In this document: piece after piece, positions 47,641-59,904 of the stretch
How the letters are laid out: each line of letters starts with the position of its first letter
Numbering within the stretch: the first letter of the stretch is position 1
From: Peromyscus leucopus
Lineage: Eukaryota > Chordata > Mammalia > Rodentia > Cricetidae
Assembly (NCBI RefSeq): GCF_004664715.2
Contig: NC_051072.1
Coordinates: 31,579,994 to 31,643,993 of the forward strand
Direction of reading: 5' to 3'
DNA: 64,000 bases
The notes under the pieces: generated by a model
Database searches by the model: none
Told to the model about the DNA's origin: nothing
The model's input: only the letters and a program-made list of their open reading frames with translations
Translations under genes and position numbers: made by a program

Positions 47641-47695
47641 ATTTTTTCTGAGCCTGGGGGCATTGTTTTCTATACCATTGCTATCATCCGATTTC
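47641..47695 (-). CDS. Emb: Emb small exon: cytoplasmic tail
   Basis: This 55-bp exon has acceptor ttttgacacag and donor gtaagttac. Its first base completes the Leu codon from the 34-bp exon, followed by KSDDSNGIENNAPRLRKN. It ends exactly on a codon boundary. The SDDSNGIENN stretch is a hallmark of the embigin C-terminus. It is acidic, then basic (RLRK), and predicted cytosolic. Confidence 0.93.
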
Positions 47696-49605
47696 CTGTG
47701 TCAAAAATAAGAAGGAAAGTCACCAGACATTCACGATGCATAAAATCAAGTCATTGTAGTATTGACATCATAGCTGGATGTAAACGCTACAATGTCAGTG
47801 CCCACTGAATTCACTCTTCGTAACAGTGTTCTAATTGTAATGTTGACTTTTCTTATGTGATTGCGAAGGAAGAACCTCCTGCCACGGGTATGGTAACACA
47901 AGACTTGCTAGATCTAAGCAGAGGGAGAACTGATTCTTCCCTGGCAAGAGTAGAGCATGCATGTAACCATTAACTCTCACATTGTTCTGAAACAAGATAA
48001 CAGTCAACCAGAAGCTTAGCCAAAGTGTATGAGAAGTCATAATCCAATGCTTATTACACTAAATTATAAGCTACATATGGCCCTTTGTATCAGGGCAAGA
48101 CTATCAAGTATGGCCTTTAGATGCTTAAGCATGACTACATAAGAAAACCATTGAGCACAGTGAAGAGCAGTGGAGATGTTGTGGGCAGGCCTGTACTCAT
48201 GAGGCTGTTATTATCAACAAGTAAAAATCAGCCACCCAACCATGCATGTCAAAACTGGACTGCCCTAGTCTTGGATGGTGGGGACAATAATCAAATAAAT
48301 GAGTTGACTTCTCATTGAGTTCCTTGAGAGAAGTCATTGCTTTTGATGTTATATATTTATTTTAATTTTTTAAAATCATTTTAACCAAGAAACTACAAAA
48401 GACCAGGGATACCAACACACATAATTATATGTAAAGTATATCAGACATGTAACATATGAAACTGTTATCTGTGAAAAAAAAAATTAGTTCCTAACTAAAT
48501 TAACGAGAATATCTACAATGAACTATAGCAAGGGTTGATCTAAATGAGCTTAAAACACCCTTGTTAATTTATACGTAAAAGTAAGACATTCATTGTGATG
48601 GCTGCATTGGAATAAAGGATGGAAAACATGTGTGTTATTCTAATATTAAATAAAATGAATAAAATAATTTGTTATATTATAGATTGAATCATATTGACAT
48701 TGTTTTTAAGATAACTGAGGGGGGCATTGAGTGGGGTAAGCTGTGGTAATAACATTAAACTACATGGACTTGATAGTCTGTTCTACATAGCAAATTAGGA
48801 TGCGGCCCCAGCCCCTAGTGACTGCCCAGGAGTGGTCGGAGACAGTGGACATGATGGGGGTGAGTGGAAAGAAGATACATAAGAGGGGCAGTTTAACTCT
48901 TTACATACATGAACTCCTGTCGCACTTTTTATGACTTTAAAAAAAATAAGAAAGAGGTCCAGGAAATGGGAATCAGGGAGGTTTCAAGTTTCACTTATAA
49001 TTTGGTGTCCTTAACTTGGAAGCACATTATCTTGGTTCATTTTACCTACTATATATGAACTGGGTCTTTGACCACCACTACAAGCATGTGAAGAACTCTG
49101 CCTCCCTCTTGCTCTTATGGACTCACAGCTCACGGCCCCTTGGGCTGAGAGAAAACTTCCAGCACCATCTTATATTGGTAATGGTTGGGGGGTAGGGGCT
49201 CCCCTTTCATGAGCACCTCTCAGCGGTCTTAGTCTGGTCTCTTTTGGTTCACAGACACTGGTTGTTTCTCAGATTTAGTCCCTGTTTTGGGAGCCTTTAT
49301 TCTCTGGGTTGGAAGAAGTATTCCACCATCCCCAAACAAAAGTAGATCCCTGGCCATTTTATTCCCAGCTGTCCTCATGTTCTACTCTCAAGAGAACAAA
49401 ACATGAGTTCTCTCAAAAGTAATTCACATAGAATCCTAGGCCAGTGATCTTCACTGTGAAAGAACAGTACCACTGGAAGATGTATTTAAAAAATCCACAC
49501 GCCCAGTCCCCACCTAAGTGGTTCTGATTGTTCTGATCTTGTGAGGCCTGCACATTGTACTCTTTTTTTTTCTTTTTCCATTTTTCTTTATCTGGATGTT
49601 TTACT

Positions 49606-49608
<3 letters not shown>

Positions 49609-49658
<50 letters not shown>

Positions 49659-49817
49659 TGTGTGTGCATATGCCTCTGGAAGGCAGACAGCACATCAGAT
49701 CCCCTGGAATTGCTGTTATAGACTGTCGAGAGCTGTCATGTGGCTGCCAGGAATTGAACCCATGTCTTCTAGAAGAGCATCAAATGCTCTTAACCACTAA
49801 GCCATCTCTCTAGCCTC
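49609..49817 (-). repeat. (GT)n and antisense B3/B2-type SINE
   Basis: A (GT) run at 49609-49657, then 'gcctctggaaggcagacagcacatcagatcccctgg', 'caggaattgaacccatgtcttctagaagagc', 'cttaaccactaagccatctctctagcc'. Located in an Emb intron. Confidence 0.88.
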
Positions 49818-50209
49818 AAGAACACTGTATTCTTAAGAAGCTTCAATAGTGATCAAAAATACAACCAAGGTAAAGAATCATTTAAATAAATTAATACATC
49901 TGTTTACTGTGCAACAAAGTCTATCCCAAGCATTCACACAAATAAATTATTACTAATTCAAAAAAAATGTGTGTAGGAACACCATGATGAACCCATTTTT
50001 CAGCAATAAAACCAGAAGCACAGAACAGTTATTGATGGAGGGGTAGACACTGGGTACCAAACCTCATCATCACACAGAAGAATACAGAAACAGCATGCAC
50101 ATCACCATGTTCTTGTGGTTTTTCTTGTTTCTAACTGCCAACATTTCACTTAATTTCATATTTATGTGCATTTTACCCAAGTGAAAAAAAATCAATAAAA
50201 AATACTTAC

Positions 50210-50243
50210 AGCTGTTCAATTTGTTCAAATTCTTTCCCATCAT
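50210..50243 (-). CDS. Emb: Emb micro-exon: acidic juxtamembrane tail
   Basis: This 34-bp exon lies between ctttatacag (acceptor) and gtaagtatt (donor). With the single G carried over from the previous exon it reads DDGKEFEQIEQ and then two bases of a Leu codon. Both junctions keep the frame. The sequence is acidic and predicted cytosolic. The exon is far too short for ORF callers, and the 169-codon open frame that overlaps it reads it in a different frame. Confidence 0.92.
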
Positions 50244-50468
50244 CTGTATAAAGACAAACAAAAAGGATATAACAATTGAGTGTGTGATGCTATGCTTACA
50301 TGTTCCATTCAACCTGCACCCTAACAACTTTTCCCACGGAAAGGAGAGAAGTGTCACCTTTGATAGCTCTGCCTCCCTCTGCTTCCTCATAGCAGGATGC
50401 CAGACTCTACCTGAATTTCTCATCAGAACTGTTTGGCATCCTGGGATTTTTTTCAAAACTATGATGTC

Positions 50469-50469
<1 letters not shown>

Positions 50470-50521
<52 letters not shown>

Positions 50522-50526
50522 GTATA
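50470..50526. repeat. (TA)n(TATG)n microsatellite
   Basis: A TA run of about 38 bases then TATG units, in the intron upstream of the 34-bp Emb exon. Confidence 0.95.
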
Positions 50527-50645
50527 TACAACGTGACCATTTCTATCAAGGGATTCTCATCCAACAGCCCAACAGACATGGGTTTAAAACAACGCTAATG
50601 CAACCTTGACTTTATGAGAATCTAGGATGCTTGATAAAATACTTT

Positions 50646-50975
50646 TTCAATGGAGAAGCGGGAGACAGTTTAGTCATGAAGTGCTTGCTGTAGAAAAATG
50701 AGGCCCGAAGCTCAGTTCCCAGAACCCACATAAAAAGGCAGGCATGGTGGTGTACACTTGTAATGCCAGGCAGGGAGAGGGAAATAAGAGGATCCACGGA
50801 GCTCAGCGGCTGCCACTTTAGCCTAAATGGTGAGCACCTGGCCAACGAAAGACCATGTGTCCAAAAGGAGTGGACAGCATTCCTGAGTCAAGTTTATCCT
50901 CCGACTTCCAAATACACACACACACACGAGCACCCACACACTCATGCAATCGCCCCACACAAATGATTAAAATGA
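50646..50975 (+). repeat. Composite rodent SINE (B3/B4 type)
   Basis: 'gacagtttagtcatgaagtgcttgctgtag', 'cagttcccagaacccacataaaaaggcaggcatggtggtgtacacttgtaatgcc', 'gagcacctggccaacgaaagacc' and a CA-rich end. tRNA-like head plus B1-like body. Intron of Emb. Confidence 0.75.
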
Positions 50976-51214
50976 ATTATCTAAGTGAAAAAAATCTCAA
51001 GGAATCCAACTTTTTACTAAAATCCCAATGTCAACACACATTCCCCAGCTCGTGCATAGTGGCACCAAGAAACCAAAGATTTTAATTTTAACATGAACAT
51101 CTTTCAGGCAGATGAAATAAAGACCAAGAGTCCAGGCTCACAGACCATGGTTACGATCATAAATATTGGCCCAAATATGAAAAATTGAATTGTTCTTTAC
51201 AAACCATTTTTACT

Positions 51215-51581
51215 TATTTTGTGTGTGTGCATACGTGTGTATATTTGTGAATGTGCACACTGATATGTGTGAATGCATGTGCGCACACCATAACCTGGGT
51301 GTGAAGGTCACAGCATGACCTCAGATGTTTGTCAGTCTTTGATGACTTCCTTGATAGGATCTTCCTGCTGCTTTCCACTGAGTAAGCCAGGCTAGCTGGC
51401 TTACAAGCTTCCAGGGGTCTGCCGCCTTTACCTCCCTCCTCAACACAGAAGCACTAAGATTATAGATACCAATGTTATGCATCTGGCTTTTTACATGGGC
51501 TCTGGCGATGTAAATTCAGGTTCTGACATGTGTGTAACAAACACTTTTTACACAGTGAGCCATCTCCTCAGCCCTTCTCCA
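51215..51581 (-). repeat. Composite SINE (B4-type), antisense
   Basis: A GT-rich start, 'gatgttatgcatctggctttttacatgggctctggcgatgtaaattcaggttctgac' and 'cagtgagccatctcctcagccc' at the end. It ends 87 bases from the transmembrane exon. Confidence 0.7.
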
Positions 51582-51667
51582 CAACTTGTAAGTGACTATG
51601 TGTTAAGCCATACATAATACACATCATAACTAAGCGATAAGGTAATAGAAAAAGTAAGAAACCTTAC

Positions 51668-51947
51668 CTGGGTCATTCTTTTTTTTCTGTGTGTACACTT
51701 CACAAAGCAGAATGATAGCCACTAAGAGAATAACTTCCGCAATGATGGCGAGAAACGGCTTGAGGGGCACCATGAAGCTGAGCACCACCAGCTCAATGTG
51801 TTCTTCACTCTCACCCAACTGGAAGACTGCCCGGCACCAGTAGGAGCCTCCATCTTCCTCCAAGAGATGCTTTACCTTGAGTCGTGTTTCATTAGCATAG
51901 GATCCATTTATAACATACTTATCATTCTTGTAAACATCAATAGGAAC
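51668..51947 (-). CDS. Emb: Emb coding exon: second half of Ig2, transmembrane helix, start of tail
   Basis: This 280-bp exon begins in phase 0 after gcattag and ends one base into a codon at CCCAG|gtaagg. It encodes VPIDVYKNDKYVINGSYANE, two sequons (NGS, NET), then EEDGGSYWCRAVF, where DGGSYWC is the DxGxYxC motif holding the second Ig cysteine. The membrane segment VPLKPFLAIIAEVILLVAII follows, with the conserved Pro and the intramembrane Glu. It closes with CEVYTQKKKNDP, a basic stop-transfer stretch. In basigin the equivalent Glu is needed for transporter association (established for that family). The segment is nearly the same as known rodent embigin. Confidence 0.96.
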
Positions 51948-52256
51948 CTAATGCACAGAGACATTAAAATCCTTACATAATGCAAAAAGAGATACATGTC
52001 CCAGGAGAGCTAATTCTGGGCAAAGCTAGAAGACGGAGCCAAGGAAACCACTTACTGGAAAGGGGCATATTAAAATGTATGAGTCATTGCAGGAGGTTGG
52101 TATTCCAGCAGCAAGCAAGGGAAAAAGTCTACTTAGTTATGAGGACTTAGTCCTGAATGTCTGAACCCACAAATATACGTCTAGGTCATCATTAGTAAAT
52201 AGTAGGTGAGAATCCAAGGCAGAAGATTTCCAGTCACCTAGTTTTCCTTTCTCCTT

Positions 52257-52398
52257 AATTTATTTTAATGTACATAAGTACATTGGTGTTTTGCTATGGG
52301 TGTCGTATCCCCTGGAACTGGAATTATAGACAGTTCTGAGCTGCCATGTGGGTGCTGGGAATTAAACCCAGGTCCTCTGGAAGAACAGCCAGTGCTCT
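52257..52398 (-). repeat. B2 SINE, antisense, truncated
   Basis: 'attttaatgtacataagtacattggtgttttgc', 'ctgccatgtgggtgctgggaattaaacccaggtcctctgg', ending in 'agccagtgctct'. The 5' head is missing. Confidence 0.92.
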
Positions 52399-53999
52399 GG
52401 TTTTCCTTTCTCATATATGATTTGCTCTCTACAAGTGGAGACAAACAGGTACAAAAGGAAACAATACACATCTAAAGAGATCATTCTGGTCACTCCTGAC
52501 GATAGATCGCTAATCTGACAACTGAGTTCCCTACACTGCAACTGTCGTTGAAATCATCAAGACTTCTTAGCGGATGACCTCCAATGACCAGCTCTCTCGC
52601 CCTAGACCCCTGTTTCTTCCTTTCATGTCCCAGTTTCTTTCTCTCCCAGGTAGACTGGCTTCTGGGAGCTGCTGGGTTTTCCTGAGGCTCGCAAAGTCAT
52701 ATTTAGAAGCTGTTATACTTAATCTAAATTAAATTTTATCCTCAGGACATTGGATACCTTCACTGCCCTATCACTCAACTGAGATGCTCAATAAATGCAA
52801 ATCTGCATACAAATGTTCTCAGGTTATTCCAGGAAGAATTCTCTGTAAACGTATTTGCCAAAAGGGGGAAAAAAAGAATGACCTTGACCTATCTCTATGT
52901 ACACAGGCATAGAATGGCCTAGAATATTCATGACACAAACCAGCATATGAATCAGAGACAATAAATCAAAGGACTGAATTTTAAGAAAGCACAGAGCTAA
53001 TTGTGATACAGATGATGACTTAACATTTTGAAATGGTACTTGACCTAAAATGTTGACCTGTGATCCCTTCTCTGTCCCTATCTCACAGCCGATTATAACC
53101 AGGATCAAAGCCAAATGAAGAGAATAATGATTCATACAGCAAACCCAGAAAACAACTTTAAATTAAGCTATATATTCCACACATCACAACTGTTATTTGT
53201 TTTTACAATTTATATTTCAACAACATGTGTAGACATCTGTCCTAATCATCAGTAAGACAAAAGGCAGAGGCCCCATTGTTCAAGCTGACCCCTGCATGAT
53301 CTAGAGCTATTTTCTTGAAACAGTAAAGCAATGTTATCACAGAAGTAGACATGCTCCTTCCCAGGCCTTCTTCCGTCCTCCTCAACAGCTCACTGCAGCA
53401 CCAACTTTGTTTCTTTAAAACGTCATTGAAAGATTTGTTCTGTTTCATGTGTCCCCTCTAAAATGACAGCTTTTCTTCAATAGGACTTTAATATGAAAAC
53501 TCATTAGCATCGAGGCAAGAAAAGGGTACCCCACAGCACCATGCCCCAAGTTTCAAGCTCTTTGGAGCTACCCGGGAAAGGACAGGAAGCCAGTGATAAT
53601 TTATTCATTGAATACTCTTGTTTTCTTCATATCAGCTGTACAAAGCCAATTGTCTTAGATATATATATAAGCCTTGACATCCACTTCTTTCCAATGTGTG
53701 AAAAACCCCAAAGCGCTAATGACACCCCACAAAAACTAAGAGCTAAGTTTAAGTGACCGAATTTCCATTCATCTTTTTCAAATAGTGCCAGTACATTGTA
53801 TCCCACGTCAGATACTTCAGGAGACAAACTAGAAAAGGAATGTGGGATTTTGTTCTTTGTTTTCCTAGTTACTGGTAAGAAGCAGAAGTGAGTGAGGATT
53901 TTCTGATGAAATTATTTTTAACCTGGTCAATTAAAAATGCTTTGGTTTTGCCTCATTATGTAGTCTGGGATAACACCAAAACCTCTATACATGGCCTAG

Positions 54000-54245
54000 A
54001 AAACACAATGATCCCCCTGCTTCAGCTTCCCACAGGTCTGGGATTACAAGCACATGCCATTAAACCAGGCAAAAATTCTCTCTGTTTTTGTTTTTAATTT
54101 TGTTTGGTAGCAGAGTCTCGCCATGCAGCCTTGGTTAGCCTGGCTTTACCTGGAACCATCTCTTTGGTCCAGGTTTGCTTCAAACACATGTCAATCCTCC
54201 TGTCTCAGTTTTCTTGGTACTGGGATTACAGGCACACACCACCGA
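54000..54245 (-). repeat. Two old antisense B1-like segments
   Basis: 'ccccctgcttcagcttcccacaggtctgggattacaagcacatgcc' and, after an insertion-like T-rich part, 'ggtagcagagtctcgccatgcagcc...ctgtctcagttttcttggtactgggattacaggcacacacc'. Confidence 0.7.
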
Positions 54246-54619
54246 GCCCATCCTGAAAACGAATTTTGGTTTTCTTTCAAAGATTTTAATTAAATTGCAA
54301 TAATTTAATTTAATTTGCAAATTTAAATAAATTGCAAAACCTAAAAAGAAAAAAGTACGATCCAATAAAATACTGAGAGCTTCTTCACACATATATATAA
54401 TGTAATATGCTGAGAACATCCAATAACAACACCATTTATCACTGTGGTTTCTCGGTAATTATAAGTTATAACAGAAGTGTTAGTTTCCCTGAGAATTAAT
54501 TTTGAGTCAGCTATAATCTTATTTAAGAATGAAAGGTTTTTTTATTTTGTTTTCTTCAAATCAGAGAGAAAATATCTTTTGTGTATATACATGTGTATAC
54601 ATGTCTGTGTGGGTGTTTG

Positions 54620-54888
54620 AGCACATTTATGTGTGATGTATGTGGAGGCTGGAGATACATCAAGTGCCCTTCCTCAATTATTCTCTGCTTTGTTTTTGAG
54701 ACAGAATCTAAATCTGGAGTTCACCTGTCAAGACTAGCCTGTCTGGCTCGGGAAGCCTATGGGATGGTCCTGTCTCCATCTCTCGAATGGCATGCCCTGC
54801 TTCTTACATTGGCACAAGGGATCCACACTCTGGTCCCTCCTACTTAAAGGGCAAGCACTCTGACCAACTGAACTGTCTTCCTAGCCCC
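54620..54888 (-). repeat. B4-type SINE next to an Emb splice donor
   Basis: 'tttgtttttgagacagaatctaaatctgg' (B1-like) and 'gggcaagcactctgaccaactgaactgtcttcctagccc' (tRNA-like head, antisense). It ends at 54888, with the exon starting at 54906. Confidence 0.7.
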
Positions 54889-54905
54889 AGCAAATATGAT
54901 CTTAC

Positions 54906-55033
54906 CTGTACACTTCCATTACTCATGTACCAAGTCCAATTTAAAGGAAGACCATCTTGACATTCACACTTCAGGACAGTAGAATCCCCCACATAAGTGA
55001 TCAATGGCTTGTTTTTTCCATGAACGCTGGGTA
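54906..55033 (-). CDS. Emb: Emb coding exon: Ig1-Ig2 linker and first half of Ig2
   Basis: This 128-bp exon has an acceptor (tttttcttag before 55033) and a donor (gtaag just below 54906). It starts with two bases that complete a codon split with an exon outside the window, and ends in phase 0. The translation includes PSVHGKNKPLITYVGDSTVL, then KCECQDG and LNWTWYMSNGSVQ. The cysteine in VLKC is the B-strand Ig cysteine, and NWT and NGS are N-glycosylation sequons. The WTW motif is the core tryptophan region of the Ig2 C strand. It joins in frame to the exon at 51947. A SINE ends 17 bases beyond its donor. Confidence 0.93.
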
Positions 55034-56544
55034 CTAAGAAAAATTTAGAAAAAATGTTCATTACTGAGACTGTTTAAGCAAAAGAAATGTACCAAACTTC
55101 AGGACATTTCCCCACTTTGTTTTCTTACTAATGCATTGTTCTCATCATGCAGTTTTGATTGTTAAATAAAATGAAACCAACTTGTAGTCATTAGGAGGTG
55201 GTAGCAGCAGCAGTGATAACAGAAGTGGGTGGAAAACCCCAATAGGACTGTCTGCAAAGTACCGCTGAAAGAAAAGCCTCCAGTGATTAAAATTACAACC
55301 ATTGCACGTTTGCAACAAACTATGAAATGCTTGGGATAGAGGAGCCCCCAGTTTTCAAAGCTGTTTCCTTTTCTCCCCACTCACTGCGATAGTGGGACAC
55401 TGTCTTCACAGCTTCACCCTTAGAGCGCATGAGTAAAAAGTCAACTTTTCAGGCTAGAAAATCTTTTAATGGACGCAAATTTGCAAACAGCCAGCAGACT
55501 TAGAGAAAGTGGTAACACAGAGGAACAAAGGAAAAATCAAGGGGGAAAGAGGATGTGGCTCCATGGTAGAGCATCTGCCTAATACATTGATACAGCAGCA
55601 CTGTCAAGAGGAAAATTAAAGAAAAAAAAAAAAAAAAGAAATGAGATTTAGAAACATGTTTATATCATTACGTGAAAAGGACGCATACTAATATTAATTA
55701 TGGTACATTTCTTAGTCAAGAAAGTTTGAAGCATATACAATTAAGTAACAATACTAAAGATAAAGTCAGAAAAAATACATTTTAAAGACATGAACAATTC
55801 GCTTAAGCAAATTCCGACATAGGAACACAAGCATTCAACTGAAAACCACAGGTGAGATCCGTCCCTCATTGTTCCCACACTGACTATGGAGATGGATCAA
55901 CAAGGTACTTTGTCCATTTTCTTTTTTCCTAATTTTCCTAATTTTAAGTTTTTTTTTTTAATTTTGTGTTTTCCAACTCCTTATTAAGTTAGTCAACAAG
56001 GATAGCTAAATATTATGGTGTCAAAATTTATAGGTAATTTTAACTTTCAGTGCAGAGATTAGAAAGATTTCCAACCGCGACAGCTAAGACTCTAGGTTAA
56101 ATGTGCTGTCCAAGGGTTCCTAAATTTTCTACTACTGATGTAACTGAGCAATTGCAGGATGCCTGAACTGTAAAGATGGGAAAGGAAAAAAAAAAAAAGG
56201 TAATAATTGAAAAAGGAATTATGGCGTTAATTAACCAGACAAGGATCAAAAACAGTTTCTTTTGTGGGTTCTGTCCTTTGGGGAGCAATGCATCAGTGAT
56301 AAGACATGCCTACTATATTTTACTGTTTAAAGAGAACCCAAATCATTGGTTCTGATACAATTATATATATATCACCGTTGTCCTCTTCAGAGTTATTGGT
56401 CAGCGGTGTGTAATGAGGCAAAGTCAATAGTAAAGACAGGCATGGGTGATGAAGGACGCCACCCACGAAGACATAAGTGCTTCCATAATCCAATAATGAC
56501 AGACAGGGCAATCTCGAAGTCAGTGGGTTTGGAGGTCTGACTAG

Positions 56545-57065
56545 TAAGTGTCTTCCGTAGTCTCTAGTATTAGAACACTTGGTCCCCAGTTGGTGGCTGT
56601 TTGGGAAGGCTTAGGGTGTGGCCTTGCTGGAGGCAGTATGTCACTAGAGGCGGGTTTTGAGAGCTTAAAGCCTTTCGCCACTTGAGTTTGCTTTTTTTTT
56701 TTTTTTTTTTTTTTTTTTTCGAGACAGGGTTTCTGTGTAGCTTTGCGCCTTTCCTGGACTCACTTGTAGTCCAGGCTGCCTCGAACTCACAGAGATCCGC
56801 CTGACTCTGCCTCCCGAGTGCTGGGATTAAAGGCGTGCGCCACCAACGCCCGGCGAGTTTGCTTTTTTCTGCTTCCTGCCTGAGGTTTAAGATGAGGGCC
56901 TCCTCCATCTCCTGCTCCAGCCGCCATGCCTGCCGCTCGATGCCACACTTCCTTGCCATGACAGACTCTTAAACCTCGGAAACCGTCAGCACAAATGAAC
57001 TCTTTCGGGTGTAAGTTGTCTTGGTCATGGCGTTTGCTCACACTGACAGGAAGTAACTAAGACAC
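56545..57065 (-). repeat. Rodent mid-repetitive element split by a B1
   Basis: 'agaacacttggtccccagttggtggctgtttggg...gtgtggccttgctggaggcag' and, beyond the B1, 'tgcctgccgctcgatgcc...acagactcttaaacctcgg', ending 'gtcttggtcatggcgtttgctcacactgacagg'. The end is the reverse complement of the 'ctgtgatgaaacaccatgacc' block seen in the other copies. Confidence 0.65.
56684..56868 (-). repeat. B1 SINE, antisense, with 14-bp TSD
   Basis: GAGTTTGCTTTTTT flanks it at 56684-56697 and 56855-56868. The body has base losses compared with the consensus ('gggtttctgtgtagc', 'ctggactcacttgtagtccaggctgcctc'). Confidence 0.93.
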
Positions 57066-59105
57066 TGGTGGTCACACTCTTTGTAACCTCAGAAACATGC
57101 TTTGATGAAACTAAATGGTCTACAAAGACGCAAACCACCAATCAGGCATCGCAATAGAGGCAAGCACTTTATGACACTGCCATGGGACACGATCAGAGGT
57201 GAGTGTATGTGACCGGACTAAAGTGCTTGGATTCCAGTTATCCCACCCAGCTGAGATAACTGGTGAGCTGACCCACTGGAAGAGCCTAGCATTCCTTATA
57301 CTAACTAACTCACAAGCATACCTTACTTACGGACACCTGCTAAGCAGTATCTCCTTAGGATTATCTTCAAATGTCAGGTATAAGTGTTGGAAGGAACTCG
57401 GCACAATGTTCTAATAATGACATGAAGATAAGACTGAAGGGCCAGGAATAAATACTTGACATCTAATGACAGCTTTGATATAAAGATATCTGATGGATAG
57501 TGCATTCCACTCTTGCTGTGTTGTTGTAAACTCTTACTTGAGTTTATTTATGGAAAGTGCTTGATACATGATGACTGTCACAAAGTTCCAACTTTTATTG
57601 GGATTTTGCCATGGCACAGCACTCTTAAATCCAAGTTTTCCTAAAATTAGTGGCCGTGCCCTTGATATATAATGTCATTAGCCACCTTAATAAGAACAAT
57701 TACTATCCTGTGTGATATTTTTAGGTCAACTAGCCCTTTGGAGCAGAGGAGAGATAAGTTCTATAGGGGAAAGGCGGAGAACTATCATTCATCTGTGTCT
57801 TAGAACCATGTCGATGTCTGAAATCACCCCAAGAACAGAGAGAACTTTAAACTGAGTTTCTTTGTGAGTCACCCAGACCGTCTGGAAACAGAGATGACAA
57901 AGACAAGAAGAAGAGATGAATGACTAGGAGAAAAGAGCAAAGGAGCTGAGTGAAGAAATAGTAGCTCCAGACCAGTGAGAGCCCTGGTCCATTCAAATAC
58001 CACAAAGGAGACAATTCCTCAGTGAAGCCATGGGACAAGCTCTCACACTGCTCTGGCCATCCAGCCAAGTGGTAGGTAAGATTCTGTAGGCATGTTGTAG
58101 TTCAGCATACATTACAACAACTTAAACTAGGATGCCCGGCTAGGTTCTCCCAATAACAAGAAAGAAAACTGGCTTAAAGGATCAAAACAAGCTTCCTTCT
58201 AGACATATGTGGTATGTGGAGCAGAAAGAATAGATGAAAAAAAAAAATCACCCTACACATTACTACAAAACCTAAGAGTAACACAGAAATGCCTCACTTA
58301 CAACATACTGTTTATAATGAGAAGAGACAGGGAAAAAAGTAGAAAGTAATTTGATAAAAACCAAGAACCAAAATCTTAAGAGAATAATTTCAATCTAAGT
58401 GTATTTAAATGGAAAGGGGGTGAGGGGAGAGGAGTCTCTTCCAAAGGTGTTCTGCCCCAAGTCAGGCTACTATATGTCAACACTTTCAGTCTACAGCTAC
58501 TACCTCCAAACTCATTTATAAATCCAGATGGCTCAGAAGTTGAGGAAAATAACCACTATGAAAAAAATTGGAAGCGATTCTCAGATCCAAGGGAAACAGA
58601 GCAGACCATCTGTTTTGATACTGATGTAACAAGTATATTTTAAGTTATTGAGGAAAAGAAAATGATTCAATGTCAAAATGTTAAAGGCTCAATTGGGTGG
58701 AATCCCAGAACATTTTATTCTGATTTGTTTCTTACAGCGGGGTCAATTTCTTCACTAAAAACTGGTGGTGGGAGCTGCCTAAGGCTGGGCAAAGGTCTGT
58801 GGACTGAGGAGGTCTCTGTTAGACTCTATATAACTTCCTTTCCTGCATTCAACACTCTGATCTCTAGCCTTAGAAAGAGGAAATGGCAGTACTGGCTCAT
58901 ACTGTAGCACACGGACTTGTCGGTTTTCTAGAACTGGGGATTGAGAGACGTAAATAATTCCATCCCTGTTGACTCTGTTTTTGCCCCCAGTTCAGATAAG
59001 CGCTCTTCCTTCTACACAGTCATAAACACTAAACTAAGTTCGGGTTGTTGAGGGACAGACTATTCTACTACTTTGATTGAAGTTTGTAAGCACTCACCAG
59101 GAAAA

Positions 59106-59128
59106 AGGAAGGAAGGAAGGAAGGAAGG

Positions 59129-59184
<56 letters not shown>

Positions 59185-59217
59185 AAGAAGAGAAGAGAAG
59201 AGAAGAGAAGAAAAGGA

Positions 59218-59281
<64 letters not shown>
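59106..59281 (+). repeat. (GGAA)n(GA)n(GAAA)n purine tract
   Basis: A 176-base, purine-only tract: GGAA units, then GA to about 59180, AAGAG units, and GAAA units to 59281. Open frames of Arg-Glu or Leu-Ser repeats are artefacts. Confidence 0.96.
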
Positions 59282-59904
59282 AGCTACCCACACTGTCAAG
59301 TCTTCCTAAGATTTGACACAAGCAACGCTTATATTCCTGGCTAGCCAACAATCACATGATTTGGCTCGCTTATGCATGGTTCCCTATCCGTGGTTTTTGT
59401 CATCAAGACTGGAAAACGTCCTGGATGTCGTGAAAAAGCACTTCCAACCTCCCAGCTTCACACCACCTTCTCACCAGGCTTCTTTACCAAATACGCAGCA
59501 CTTGGTGAGGCTCTAGAACTGATGGGAAATATGGGAACAGCCAGTGTTTGAGGGCTGGTGGTTCACTTCAGGGAGCAGAGGACTCAGCAATATTTTGGAA
59601 GGTGTCAATTAAAGAACTACAGATCAAGCATGGATCAGAACTTGCTTGTCCTTTTCTGAAGCCACAAGGTCCCTCCCTACCAAACCTAAAATGGAGTTGA
59701 GTCACACTTCTCAAGGCCCATATGGAAAAGCAGTAAGGGAAGTTTTAAAGCCCTGGTTCACTGACTTCTTGTACCAGGCTGAGCTCACTATTAGGTAAAG
59801 ACTGCTCCGAAGAAGATTCTGAAGCCCAGCACTAGTCAGGGTCACAGTTTCTGCTATCCCAGGCTCTCTATCTTCTAGACACTCTATTTCTCAAACTTGG
59901 TATA

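Larger units (their letters stand above)
47031..50209 (-). other. Emb introns between the last three exons
   Basis: Introns are 47031-47640 (610 bp) and 47696-50209 (2514 bp). They contain an old B1-like segment (47368-47460, plus strand) and the (GT)n/B3 block at 49609-49817. No additional exon recognised. Confidence 0.8.
51948..54905 (-). other. Emb intron inside the Ig2 coding region
   Basis: A 2958-bp phase-0 intron splitting Ig2. It contains antisense B2 (52257-52398), B1-like segments (54000-54245) and a B4-type SINE (54620-54888). The rest is unique. Confidence 0.85.

Noticed and set aside
50070..50579. 169-codon minus-strand open frame
   Set aside because: It overlaps the 34-bp Emb exon in a different frame and includes a (TA)n tract; a shadow.
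56097..56288. Exon-like text after a pyrimidine tract (QASCNCSVTS...) on the minus strand
   Set aside because: Looked at as a possible Emb Ig1 exon, but it has no Ig motif, reaches a stop within 22 residues and lacks a donor in phase with 55033.
59060..59351. Arg-Glu and Leu-Ser repeat proteins
   Set aside because: Translations of a purine microsatellite.
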